This document shows positions 9,013 to 17,683 of a stretch of DNA of 57,769 nt, one piece after another. A program made the position numbers and the translations under genes. The stretch lies in contig JACRBZ010000093.1 of the NCBI GenBank assembly GCA_016219185.1, forward strand, positions 1 through 57,769. Direction: 5' to 3'. Origin of the DNA: Deltaproteobacteria bacterium. GTDB lineage: Bacteria > Desulfobacterota > Desulfobacteria > Desulfobacterales > Desulfatirhabdiaceae. The stretch's first letter is position 1; each line of letters begins with the position of its first letter. The notes beneath the pieces were generated by a model. It did no database searches and was not told the origin of the DNA. It was given only the letters and a program-made list of their open reading frames with translations.

Positions 9013-9093
9013 AACGATCGGCACAGTAGAAACCATTCTGCGAATTTCCTGTGCCATGGTCAGCCCGTCCATCTCCGGCACTTGCGCTGAGGG
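9013..9093 (-). pseudogene. Receiver-domain remnant fused in frame after MCP stop
   Basis: Directly after the TAA stop of the second chemoreceptor (9094-9096) the same frame reads PSAQ and then VPEMDGLTMAQEIRRM and VSTVPIV. This is the beta3-loop-helix-beta4 part of a response-regulator receiver (usual form D-x-x-MPxMDG-L). The phosphoacceptor strand and everything before it are gone, and no beta5 Lys follows. A GTG at 9081 could start translation, but no good ribosome site precedes it. Confidence 0.55.
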
Positions 9094-10731
9094 TTAGAAA
9101 TCTTTAAAATCGTTCTCATCCATTGGAATGATGTCATCGGGATGAACCTCTTTGGACCTATTGAGTGTCAGGGCTCTTCCCTTTGCAGGTTTTTTGGCGA
9201 CTGCCGGCGCTTTTGGGGGTGCTTGCCTGGTATGCTCAGCAACCTTCGGGCGTCTGACGGTGCGGGAACCACCGGTCGATACGGCGGCATTTCCGCCTAC
9301 CATTGCAGCCAGATCGGCAACAATGTTTATCATCTCTTCAGCCTGGGCGTTCAGTTCTTCAGATGCCGAGGCCGATTCCTCGGCGGTTGCGGCATTCTGC
9401 TGAGTGACTTTATCCATTTCCGTGACCGCGATGTTCACCTGCTCGATTCCTTGCGCCTGCTCGGTGGATGCGGCCGCGATTTCACCGACCAACTCGCCCA
9501 CTTTTGCGGCACTGCCGGCCACTTCCTTGAAAGCGTCGTTGGTGGTCTTTACCAGCGCGGTTCCTTCCGAGACTTTTTTCACGGTGCCCTCGATCAATGC
9601 CGCGGTGTTTTTAGCGGCCTCCGCGGCGCGCATGGCCAGATTCCGGACCTCATCCGCCACAACGGCGAATCCGGCGCCGGCCTCACCGGCCCTGGCCGCC
9701 TCAACTGCAGCATTCAAGGCCAGAAGATTGGTCTGGAATGCGATTTCATCAATGGTCTTGATGATTTTGGAGGTTTGCTCGCTGGCTATTGAGATTTCCT
9801 GCATGGATAGGGTCAACTGACTCATGGACGTGTTGGCCTTGTTCACCACCTGGTTGGCCTGTTTCATGAGGGAGTCGGCCTGCCCGGCGTTGCTGGCGTT
9901 CTGTTTGGTCATGGCGGACATTTCCTCCAGAGACGATGAAGTCTCTTCCACGGATGCCGCCTGCTGGGAAGAGCCTTCGGCCAAGGACTGGCTGGCGGAA
10001 GAAACCTGGCCGGAAGCCGAAGCAACCTGATCGGAACCTTCGCGCAGACCTTCGATAATGCGATTGATGGGCCGCGTAATGCTACGGGAGATGACAAATG
10101 CCAACAAGCATAGTCCGAAAATTCCGATAAGCACTACGGAGATCATGATTATTGTTTTCGTCTTGATGGCAGACGCAGCCACAGTCTCGATGTCGGTATT
10201 TTGCTCTGTCGCTAATTTCACGACTTCATCGACGGCCTTTCGGTGTAATTCGTATTGGTCGAGCATGGCCCCGTAAGCGAGTTCGGTCGCTTTTGCCTTA
10301 TCGCCCTTCTGGATGGCTGGAATAAACTGGTTGTCCCGGAGATCAAAAAAAACCATTGCCGGAGTATAGGACTTTTGGACCAGCATCTCCTTCATTCGTC
10401 CTTCTGGAAGGGTGTCGGCCCAGAATTTATGTCGCGCGAGATAGTCGTCCTTTAAAGCTTTTCCTTTCTCAATAAACGCTTTGACATCTTCATCGTGCGC
10501 TTCGCCAAGAATCTGGAGTGTTACGAGATATGCTTCCATGATATATTCAGGTGGCGGCAGGATGTCGGCAATAAGATCTTTGCCTTGAACAATCTGGATA
10601 TATACAGGCCCGTTGACACGCAGCCGGTTCAATGTGTTGTAGGAAATAGCGGCAAATAAGATAAAGATCGCAAGAAATACCGATACAAGAATAACAAGTT
10701 TGATCGATAATTTGTATTTAGCGCTCAGCAT
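9094..10731 (-). CDS. Methyl-accepting chemotaxis protein (copy 2)
   Basis: 545-residue chemoreceptor. TM1 about 10-30, periplasmic domain about 31-190, TM2 about 192-214, HAMP-like linker, then the signalling coiled coil with tip EIAFQTNLLALNAAVEAARA. AAGGAGA precedes ATG 10731. The cytoplasmic half matches copy 1 nearly residue for residue, but the sensor domain is unrelated, indicating domain swapping or gene conversion. The C-terminus ENDFKDF has the aromatic-x-x-aromatic spacing of a CheR/CheB-docking tail such as E. coli NWETF (resemblance only). Two dyad sites lie 217-273 bp upstream. Confidence 0.95.
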   Translation of the reverse strand: MLSAKYKLSIKLVILVSVFLAIFILFAAISYNTLNRLRVNGPVYIQIVQGKDLIADILPPPEYIMEAYLVTLQILGEAHDEDVKAFIEKGKALKDDYLARHKFWADTLPEGRMKEMLVQKSYTPAMVFFDLRDNQFIPAIQKGDKAKATELAYGAMLDQYELHRKAVDEVVKLATEQNTDIETVAASAIKTKTIIMISVVLIGIFGLCLLAFVISRSITRPINRIIEGLREGSDQVASASGQVSSASQSLAEGSSQQAASVEETSSSLEEMSAMTKQNASNAGQADSLMKQANQVVNKANTSMSQLTLSMQEISIASEQTSKIIKTIDEIAFQTNLLALNAAVEAARAGEAGAGFAVVADEVRNLAMRAAEAAKNTAALIEGTVKKVSEGTALVKTTNDAFKEVAGSAAKVGELVGEIAAASTEQAQGIEQVNIAVTEMDKVTQQNAATAEESASASEELNAQAEEMINIVADLAAMVGGNAAVSTGGSRTVRRPKVAEHTRQAPPKAPAVAKKPAKGRALTLNRSKEVHPDDIIPMDENDFKDF

Positions 10732-11140
10732 GGTAATCTCCTTTTCTTATGTTTTCGACCTCGATTAGAAAACGACTTCACGGCTTACACATCCCATGTC
10801 CCATCTCGACCTGATTCTGCTTTCAGAAGTCAGTACGTTGCTGTTCAAGAAGCGTACCAGGGCCGTTAGCAAATCAATGTTTGATTAAATTACAATCGGT
10901 TAGATTATGTGCTGAGGATGACTGAATAAGAAGAGGGGCGTGGATCCGTCCAATTTGATTGGACACTTTCCAAGGATGTTAGACTGTATCCAATTGCGGT
11001 GGACAACATGGCGGAAAAAATGCATGCGAAGAACGGCCGATTGGGGATGTCCGGCAGCGGGCATGGGGGAAACCGGAAAAACGGGATGCGGAAACTGCAT
11101 CAAGGCGGCAGCATTCCGACGGAAGAAGCCGCATGCTTTC
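10732..11140. other. Intergenic region with twin dyads, about 410 bp
   Basis: Lies between the end of the NtrC-type regulator gene and the second chemoreceptor. Apart from the paired dyads at 10948-11004 I see no gene. I searched for a minus-strand sigma54 element (GG-N10-GC) between the dyads and the receptor start and found none. Confidence 0.6.
10948..11004. promoter_or_regulatory. Two operator-like dyads 40 bp apart
   Basis: GTCCAAT-TTG-ATTGGAC at 10948-10964 is a perfect 7-bp dyad. A second related copy TCCAATTGCGGTGGAC is at 10989-11004, identical to the first at 12 of 16 positions with an offset of exactly 40 bp (about four helical turns). Placement upstream of a chemoreceptor and next to an NtrC-family regulator gene fits an enhancer or operator pair (inference). 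Confidence 0.5.
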
Positions 11141-12580
11141 TTATTCAGGCTTCAGGTTTGATTCAGCGGAATCTGATAATCTGAAAATGTTATATCGTTT
11201 CATAAGTCCGTAAAGACGGGCACGGCCCAGACCGGATATCCGGCAGGACTCGTTGATATTGCCTCTTGTGAGGGACAGCAAGTCTTCCAGATATTTTCTT
11301 TCGCCTTCGGCAATGAGCGCCTCCCGGAAGTCCTTGATCGGCGGAAAGGACGTTCCGGAAACAGCTTTGCATTGCGGATTTTGCCTGCCTTCAACCGCCT
11401 CTGCAAGGGAGTTGCGAGCCATCTTTACGCGGATGTAAGGGGGGAGGTGATATGGGCACAGGACGGATTCGTGCTGGGCAGCGGCAAGCGCCCGTTCCAG
11501 GGCGTTGAACAGTTCCCGCACATTTCCGGGCCAGTCGTGGGCAGTGAACGCCTCAAAAAAGTCGGGAGAAAAACCCTTGATCTCCGTGCCGTATTGTTCG
11601 CAGAGTCTGGTTGTGCGGTATATGGTTAGTTCTTTGATGTCCTCACAACGCTCCCTAAGCGGGGGCACATCGATAGTGAACGCACGAAGACGAAACAGCA
11701 GGTCTTTTCGGAACTGCCCGCCTTTCACCATTTCATCCAAGTCCCGGTTGGTTGCCGATACCAGCCTGAAATCAGCGATCAACTCCTTATTGCCGCCAAT
11801 GGGACGAAAGCGCCGCTCCTGAAGCGTCCGAAGGAAGGTCTTCTGGACAGAGAGAGGAAGCTCCCCCACCTCATCGAGAAAGAGAGTCCCGCCCTCTGCC
11901 TGCTCGATCAGTCCTTCCCGGGATTTGTCCGCGCCGGTATAGGCCCCTCTGAGGTGCCCGAAAAGCAGGCTTTCCACCAATGTCTCCGGGAGAGCGGCGC
12001 AATCAACCACCACGAAATTCTTGTAAGCGCGGGAGCTATTGTTGTGGATGGCACGGGCCAGGAGTTCTTTTCCGGTGCCGGTTTCTCCTTCGATCAGGAC
12101 ATTTGCCTCGCTGTTTGCCGCGCGGGTGAGAAGATCCAGACAGGTCATCAACCGCGGGCTGCTGCCGATGATTTCCTCTCTCTTCAAAGCAATGGTGATC
12201 TTCCTGGCTTGTTTTTCCTTACGATATTGGAGCGCGCGAAGCAGCGGTAACGTCATTTCCAGAATCGAAGAGGGCTTTTGTACATAGTCCCATGCCCCGA
12301 TTTTGATCGCAAGCTCCGCACCTTTGGAATCTCCCTGCGAGGTGCAGATGATCACTTCCGGCTTGGAGGCTGTCTCTTTTATTTTCGGCAGCAGGTCCAG
12401 CCCATTGCCATCAGGCATCATGACGTCGAGGTATACCACATCGACCGGCTCGGTGGATGCCCGTTCCAGCCCTTCCTTTAGCGTGTGGGTGCAGAATGCC
12501 TCGTGTCCAGCGTTTTGCACAACAGCGGACAGGGTGTAGCAGAACCCTTCATCGTCATCGATGATCAGAACTCTGGCCAT
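11141..12580 (-). CDS. NtrC-family sigma54-dependent response regulator
   Basis: 479-residue regulator: receiver about 3-118 (Asp52 in VVYLDVMMPDGNG), AAA+ domain about 135-370 with Walker A GETGTGKE (165-172), sigma54-contact loop GAYTGA (212-217; the usual form is GAFTGA), Walker B GGTLFLDE (230-237), and a Fis-type helix-turn-helix at the end (RGNINESCRISGLGRARLYGL). It should activate sigma54 promoters when phosphorylated. It starts 46 bp after the hybrid kinase gene at 12627-14390, its likely cognate sensor. The Phe to Tyr change in the loop is conservative. Target genes are unknown; the dyads just downstream are candidates for binding. Confidence 0.95.
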   Translation of the reverse strand: MARVLIIDDDEGFCYTLSAVVQNAGHEAFCTHTLKEGLERASTEPVDVVYLDVMMPDGNGLDLLPKIKETASKPEVIICTSQGDSKGAELAIKIGAWDYVQKPSSILEMTLPLLRALQYRKEKQARKITIALKREEIIGSSPRLMTCLDLLTRAANSEANVLIEGETGTGKELLARAIHNNSSRAYKNFVVVDCAALPETLVESLLFGHLRGAYTGADKSREGLIEQAEGGTLFLDEVGELPLSVQKTFLRTLQERRFRPIGGNKELIADFRLVSATNRDLDEMVKGGQFRKDLLFRLRAFTIDVPPLRERCEDIKELTIYRTTRLCEQYGTEIKGFSPDFFEAFTAHDWPGNVRELFNALERALAAAQHESVLCPYHLPPYIRVKMARNSLAEAVEGRQNPQCKAVSGTSFPPIKDFREALIAEGERKYLEDLLSLTRGNINESCRISGLGRARLYGLMKRYNIFRLSDSAESNLKPE

Positions 12581-12626
12581 GGTCGTCTATCACTCCGCCA
12601 TAGTTTGGCGATACCTGACTGCTCGG

Positions 12627-14390
12627 TTAATCGGTCGTTTTTTCTGCTTTCCGACTCTGATCCAGCGCTTCACGGATTTTCTCGGCGAGAACGTGCGTCA
12701 CCAGAGGTTTGGTGAGGAACGCCCGTATCCCCAGGGATTCGGCCCTTTCTTGGATCACACAATCAGTGAATCCTGAACAAAGGATAATTGGAATCCCGGG
12801 GCGAATAGTCAAAAGCTGTTCAGCCAGTTCCAGTCCGGTCATTTTCGGCATGATATGATCCGTGATAACCAGGTCGAACCCTTCAAATTGATTCTTGAAA
12901 ATCTCCAGGGCTTGGGTGCCGCCGGTTGTGGCAACGACTTCATAGCCGAGATATTCCATTATCTCCTTGCCGATGTGGATGACGGGCTTTTCATCGTCAA
13001 CAAACAGGATCCGCTCGCTGCCTTTTGGAAGCACCCGGTTCTCCTCTGCTCCGATTTTGCCATTTGTGAGCTCGACTCTGGGTAAAAATACGTGGAAGGT
13101 GGTCCCCTCATCGGGGACACTGAGAACATTTAAGGTGCCGCCATAGCTTTTGACGATGCCGTGGACCACCGCAAGACCCAGCCCAGTTCCCTCTCCTGAT
13201 CCCTTGGTCGTGAAATAAGGATCAAAGATTCGCTCCAGGATCTCCGGAGTCATGCCATGACCGGTATCGCTCACGGTGAGCCTGATGTACGGGCCGGGGT
13301 CGATGTCCGGCTCATTTCCGACTTGTTTAGCGGATAAATCGACATCCGACAGGCTAACCCGGAGAATGCCGCCTTTTTCCCGCATGGCATGGGCCGCATT
13401 GGTACAGAGGTTTAGCAGCACCTGATGGATCTGGGTCACATCCACCAGAGCCACTCCGGAATGGGGGTCGATGTCTTGCTGCATCTCAATGGTCGTGGGC
13501 AGTGATGACCTCAACATCTTAAGGACTTCCTTGCAGAGGATGCCGAGACGCAGGGGTTTTCGTTCAACCTCTTTCCGGCGGCTGAAGGTGAGGATCTGCT
13601 TCACAAGGTCGACCGCGCGTTCTCCGGCATTGTACAATTCGACCAAATGGCGAAATGTGCGGGACTCCTTCGGGACCTCCCGAAGCGATAATTCAGCGCA
13701 ACCCAGGATCACTGTAAGGATGTTGTTGAAATCGTGAGCGATGCCTCCTGCCAGGGTGCCCATGGCCTCCATTTTTTGCGCTTGTTGGAGCTGCTTTTCA
13801 CTCTCTCGCATGGCAACCTCAGCTCGCTTCCTTTCCTCAATTTCCTCCTTCAAATGCGCGTTGGCGGTCTTCAGCTCAAGGGTACGTTCCACCACGCGCT
13901 GCTCCAATTCAGTGTTGAGTTCGCGGACTTCGTCTTCAGCCCTCCTGCGTTCGACGATTTCCTGGCGCAATCGCTCGTTCCGGGCTTCAAGTTCCCCGCG
14001 CATGGCGCGCAGGGCCAGGTGGGTCCTGACACGAGCCAGGACGACATCGATTTCAACCGGTTTGGTCACATAGTCCACGCCTCCCGCTTCAAAGCCCGCA
14101 ACCTTGTTTTCGATGGAGGCCAGTCCGGTCATGAAAATCACCGGTATCTCTCTGGTTTTCTCCCGGGCCTTGAGCCGTCTGCACGTTTCAAGGCCGTCCA
14201 TGGCCGGCATGAGCACATCCAGCAAGATGAGATCGGGTTTGCTCAGCTCCGCCCTCTTGATGGCCTTTTCCCCGCTCGTGGCCACAATGATTTCGTAGCC
14301 TTCATTCTCCAGGGCGGCTCGCACCATGTCTATGGTCGCCAGGGTGTCATCCACCACCAGGATTTTGCCTTTGCTGTCGGCTTCATCCAT
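12627..14390 (-). CDS. Hybrid histidine kinase REC-HisKA-HATPase-REC
   Basis: 587-residue soluble kinase. Receiver 1 about 8-125 (Asp58 in LILLDVLMPAMDG), long coiled coil about 130-205, HisKA of the AGGIAHDFNNIL type (His219), ATPase domain with NAAHAM near 345 and SDTGHGM, GEGTGLGLAVV, and receiver 2 at the end (ILFVDDEK start, Asp in LVITDHIMPKMTG). GGAGGAAG precedes ATG 14390. It lies 46 bp upstream of the NtrC-type regulator gene and probably phosphorylates it; the N-terminal receiver suggests control by another kinase. There is no membrane segment and no PAS domain. Confidence 0.94.
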   Translation of the reverse strand: MDEADSKGKILVVDDTLATIDMVRAALENEGYEIIVATSGEKAIKRAELSKPDLILLDVLMPAMDGLETCRRLKAREKTREIPVIFMTGLASIENKVAGFEAGGVDYVTKPVEIDVVLARVRTHLALRAMRGELEARNERLRQEIVERRRAEDEVRELNTELEQRVVERTLELKTANAHLKEEIEERKRAEVAMRESEKQLQQAQKMEAMGTLAGGIAHDFNNILTVILGCAELSLREVPKESRTFRHLVELYNAGERAVDLVKQILTFSRRKEVERKPLRLGILCKEVLKMLRSSLPTTIEMQQDIDPHSGVALVDVTQIHQVLLNLCTNAAHAMREKGGILRVSLSDVDLSAKQVGNEPDIDPGPYIRLTVSDTGHGMTPEILERIFDPYFTTKGSGEGTGLGLAVVHGIVKSYGGTLNVLSVPDEGTTFHVFLPRVELTNGKIGAEENRVLPKGSERILFVDDEKPVIHIGKEIMEYLGYEVVATTGGTQALEIFKNQFEGFDLVITDHIMPKMTGLELAEQLLTIRPGIPIILCSGFTDCVIQERAESLGIRAFLTKPLVTHVLAEKIREALDQSRKAEKTTD

Positions 14391-14551
14391 TTTCTTCCTC
14401 CATGGCTATGAATCGGGAAATCGTCTATTCATCATATCTTTTTGCATCGTGTCTGATGGTTGAGCTGTTCGATTGACCCGGCACTGTCCTCGGGACGAAT
14501 GTGGCCTTCCCGATGGCGGTAATGGAGATGAAATTCCGGTGCTGTTTCCGT

Positions 14552-16066
14552 TCAATTTGAATCATTATCTTTGTATCCATGTGCTTTGAAGATATCAAGG
14601 ATTGTTTTGGTGGAATATGACTCCTCTTTGTAGAGAAATGCCTTATTAAAGGCTGTTGTCACTTCGGAAATCCGTTCGTATGCCTTGGTGATGCCTTCAT
14701 TGAAAAAACGCACATCTTCCATCAGCGCCTGCATCTGTTTCAGGATTTCCGGGGAGTTTCCCCCATTTACGAGTTTTTCGATGAGTGCATCCAGGGATCT
14801 TAAGTCTTGACTCAAGTCGTCCTTTGATCCGCAAAGGGTCATCAGGTGTGTGTTAAGGTAGTGGCACATGCCGCCGGCCGTGTTGCGCATGACCCTGTTT
14901 CTCTGGTCTTCCAAAGCCTTGCTGATATTGTGCACGATGCCCTCATGACATAGAAAGTTCCCGGAATCATCCGTCTTCGCCCGTGAGGTGATGGCAACCT
15001 CGATGACCTCTCCCGCCTTATTCCTGAACTTCACGTGCTTGTCTTCGACATGGCCTCTTCCGTAGATTTCTTCGAGGAGTCCGGTTCTCTCCGAGATGTC
15101 GACATAAAAGTTCTTCACGTTACTGGAAAGGGCTTCTGCCTTGCTCTCAAAACCCAGAAGTTTCAACCCGGCATCATTGATATCGATGAAGCCCCCATCC
15201 GCGGTGAGCGTAAAAGCCATATCACTGGTTGATTCGAAGAAATCCTTGTATTTTGCTTCACTCTGCCTGAGGGCGTCGATTGCCTTTTTCTCCTCGGTGA
15301 TATCCCGGATAACGTGGTCGATCCTTCGTATTGTCCCTCGGGTGGAATAGACGACATGTCCTTCATCAAGGACCCATCTGGTTTTCTTGTTGCTGCCGAT
15401 GATCCTGTACTGCGCGCTGTCAAACTCGGCTTCGGAAAGATTGTCATAGAATTGTCTGACCTTCCTGATATCGTCCGGATGGACGAAATCCAAGACATGA
15501 CTCTGCCCGCTGATGAAATGCTTGAGGGGAACCCCGAATAATGCTTCGGCCGCGGGGTTTATGGATAGGATCTGATAATCATCGGGAGGCATGGAGACGA
15601 CGACTTCATTCATGGAGTGGAGAATGCTTTCAAGTCGTCCCTTGATCTTTTGCAACTCGTCCCGCGTCTTGCGCCGTTCGGTGATATCCGTCAACGCGCC
15701 GAGTATTGCGGGTATCCCCCCGCATTCCACGACACTGACCTTCATCATGATAATCGCTTCGCCATTCTCTCTTGGCATGACGAACTCGATCCTGTCGGAG
15801 ATGCCTTCGGTGAACAACTGTTCCGTGCAGTATCGTGTTACTCTTTCCTGGTCGGCGGCGGATATGAAGTTTGAAAAAGCGGATGCGACGACCTGATCCG
15901 GCTTTTTTTGGGATATTTCATAAAACGCGTTGTTTGCAAAGACAATGGTTCCTTCTCTGATGATCACGACCCCGTCGTTGATGTGCTTGACAATGCCTTG
16001 ATAATCAATGTCTCCCTGGCATACCCTGATGTCTTCGGCGTCCTCGAACTTATTGCAATGCGTCAT
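14552..16066 (-). CDS. Triple-PAS protein with DHp-like end but no ATPase domain
   Basis: 504-residue soluble protein. PAS1 about 20-130, PAS2 about 145-260 and PAS3 about 268-385 each end in the DITE- or NIS-type PAC motif. Residues 386-480 form helices around AGGMCHYLNTHLMTL (His402), which looks like the phospho-acceptor helix of GG-x-CH-x-LN kinases. The protein ends at 504 with no N, G1 or G2 box, so it cannot be an autonomous kinase. It may be a truncated kinase, a phosphotransfer partner or a dimerising sensor. GAGAGAA precedes ATG 16066. It is the first gene of the minus-strand block, divergent from dusB. Confidence 0.82.
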   Translation of the reverse strand: MTHCNKFEDAEDIRVCQGDIDYQGIVKHINDGVVIIREGTIVFANNAFYEISQKKPDQVVASAFSNFISAADQERVTRYCTEQLFTEGISDRIEFVMPRENGEAIIMMKVSVVECGGIPAILGALTDITERRKTRDELQKIKGRLESILHSMNEVVVSMPPDDYQILSINPAAEALFGVPLKHFISGQSHVLDFVHPDDIRKVRQFYDNLSEAEFDSAQYRIIGSNKKTRWVLDEGHVVYSTRGTIRRIDHVIRDITEEKKAIDALRQSEAKYKDFFESTSDMAFTLTADGGFIDINDAGLKLLGFESKAEALSSNVKNFYVDISERTGLLEEIYGRGHVEDKHVKFRNKAGEVIEVAITSRAKTDDSGNFLCHEGIVHNISKALEDQRNRVMRNTAGGMCHYLNTHLMTLCGSKDDLSQDLRSLDALIEKLVNGGNSPEILKQMQALMEDVRFFNEGITKAYERISEVTTAFNKAFLYKEESYSTKTILDIFKAHGYKDNDSN

Positions 16067-16545
16067 GTGTATTCTCTCTAATTCTGCTTTAAATGAAAAT
16101 GATCAATTTTCATCCTTCGTTGTGTCCGCTCCGGGCATGGCTGTTAGTTTAAATGAACTCCGGTTGTTTCTTCTTTGACTGAATGATTGCGGTGTCCTTC
16201 TATGAGAAACGTATCGGGCAAATATCATGAATCTCCAAGGCCACCAATGTCGGACCCGGCAACGGCTTGCTTCCCCTGTCAATCCGATGCAACCGGGTCC
16301 GGTCGGTTGCAAGCTTGCTCCTGACCGTGCATGCGTTACAATAACAAGCTGTTATCCCCCTATCCGCTTCATCGTGTCTTGTCAATACAAAACGGGTTTC
16401 TTATTCATGCACAGCCATGATGTGATATCTTTCACCTGATGCCTTCCTGCAAAAATACGGGACTGAACGCTCTATTTTGCTTAAAGAAAGCGACTGCAAA
16501 AGCGTATTTGCCGGAATCATTATTCACTTTAAATCAATATGCGAT
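16067..16545. other. Divergent intergenic region, about 480 bp
   Basis: Separates the signalling block from the dusB operon. A small dyad ATAACA-AGC-TGTTAT lies at 16341-16355. I see no gene with a ribosome site and recognisable product. Confidence 0.5.
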
Positions 16546-16573
16546 TTGACTAATTCATTAAAATTGCTACACT
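16546..16573 (+). promoter_or_regulatory. Sigma70-type promoter of dusB operon
   Basis: TTGACT (16546-16551), 16-bp spacer, TACACT (16568-16573), in an AT-rich stretch about 55 bp upstream of the first ribosome site. Consensus-based. Confidence 0.5.
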
Positions 16574-16626
16574 CCAAAATAGCTGTTTAAGACTGACTTG
16601 ATATATTGATCTTGTGGAGGATCTGA

Positions 16627-16686
16627 ATGGATCATCCGGTTGATAAACGGGAAATGCCCAAAACGGATTTATATGAAAATCGGTAG
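16627..16686 (+). CDS. Possible 19-residue leader peptide overlapping dusB start
   Basis: ATG at 16627 with a strong GGAGG 6 bp upstream opens a frame MDHPVDKREMPKTDLYENR and stops at TAG 16684-16686. The dusB ATG (16673) lies inside its last codons and has no good ribosome site of its own. The layout fits translational coupling. The peptide itself has no recognisable function and could be incidental. Confidence 0.4.
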   Translation: MDHPVDKREMPKTDLYENR

Positions 16687-17683
16687 TATCACCCTCTCAA
16701 GCCCCACGGTGCTGGCGCCTCTGGCCGGCATCACCAACCTGCCGTTTCGGCTGATCGCCAAGGAAAACGGCTGCGGACTGGTTTGCTCGGAGATGATCAG
16801 CTCAAACGGTCTGGTCTATCGTTCCGGCAAAACCCATACCATGCTGGAAAGCGTTGCGGAAGAAAAGCCGCTTTCCGTTCAGATCTTCGGATCCGATCCG
16901 TTTATGATGGCGGAGGCAGCGGCAATGGTCGAGGCATCCGGTGCCGACATCCTGGATATCAACTTCGGGTGCTCGGTCAAAAAAGTGCTCAAGACCGGTT
17001 CCGGAGCGGCCCTGATGCGGGATGTCTTCAAGGCCGAGGCCATTCTCCGCGCGGTTCGAAGCGCCATCCGCATTCCGCTGACCATTAAGATCCGGACCGG
17101 ATGGGATAAATCCGGCAAGCAGGCCCTGGACATCGCCAGAATGGCGGAAGCCTCCGGCGTGGATGCCATTGCCGTTCACCCCCGAACCGCCCAGCAGATG
17201 TTTCAGGGAAATGCGGACTGGTCCGTCATCGCCTCGGTAAAACAATCGGTTTCCATTCCGGTCATCGGAAACGGGGACATTGCCTCGCCTGAAGCCGCCG
17301 CCGACATGTTTGCGCAGACCGGATGCGATGCGGTCATGGTGGGCAGACACGCCATGGGAAATCCCTGGATTTTTTCTCAGATCAATGCCCGGTTAAGCTC
17401 CAGGGAAATTCCCTTAGTAAATATTGCCAGACGCCGTGAGATAATGATACGATATGTGAATGCATCCGTGTGTCATCTTGGCGAAAAACTGGCGTGCCCG
17501 ATGATGCGAAGCCGGCTCGGGTGGTTTGTTCGGGGGCTTCCCGAAAGCAGCAGGTTCCGGGAGTCCGTCAAGTATGTCTCATCCGAGAAAGAAGCCGTGC
17601 AAAAGATCGCGTGTTATCTGGACCGATTAATATTTCAGGATGTTGCTGCTGCAACCGAAGCAAGGAAAGCCCAAGACCCATGA
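16673..17683 (+). CDS. dusB: tRNA-dihydrouridine synthase (DusB-type)
   Basis: 336-residue FMN enzyme that reduces uridines in tRNA D-loops. TIM-barrel hallmarks: LAPLAGITNLPFR at the start, QIFGSDP, DINFGCSVKKV with the catalytic Cys (family form DINMGCPxKKV; Ser replaces the usual Pro), GSGAALMRD, TIKIRTGWD, HPRTAQQMFQGNADW, and phosphate-binding NGDI and VGRHAMGNPW. Start ATG 16673 gives MKIGSITL, the usual DusB beginning. A TTG at 16640 is in frame but unlikely. It overlaps a short upstream frame with a strong ribosome site and overlaps the aminotransferase gene by 4 bp. Confidence 0.95.
   Translation: MKIGSITLSSPTVLAPLAGITNLPFRLIAKENGCGLVCSEMISSNGLVYRSGKTHTMLESVAEEKPLSVQIFGSDPFMMAEAAAMVEASGADILDINFGCSVKKVLKTGSGAALMRDVFKAEAILRAVRSAIRIPLTIKIRTGWDKSGKQALDIARMAEASGVDAIAVHPRTAQQMFQGNADWSVIASVKQSVSIPVIGNGDIASPEAAADMFAQTGCDAVMVGRHAMGNPWIFSQINARLSSREIPLVNIARRREIMIRYVNASVCHLGEKLACPMMRSRLGWFVRGLPESSRFRESVKYVSSEKEAVQKIACYLDRLIFQDVAAATEARKAQDP

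Noticed and set aside
10732..10947. Possible sigma54 promoter for the second chemoreceptor
   Set aside because: I scanned every GC-N10-CC on the plus strand (reverse of GG-N10-GC) in this stretch and found none that fits.
17470..17679. N-terminal extension of the aminotransferase
   Set aside because: The in-frame start at 17470 would add 70 residues that lie in dusB in another frame; ATG 17680 gives the normal family start with a 4-bp overlap.
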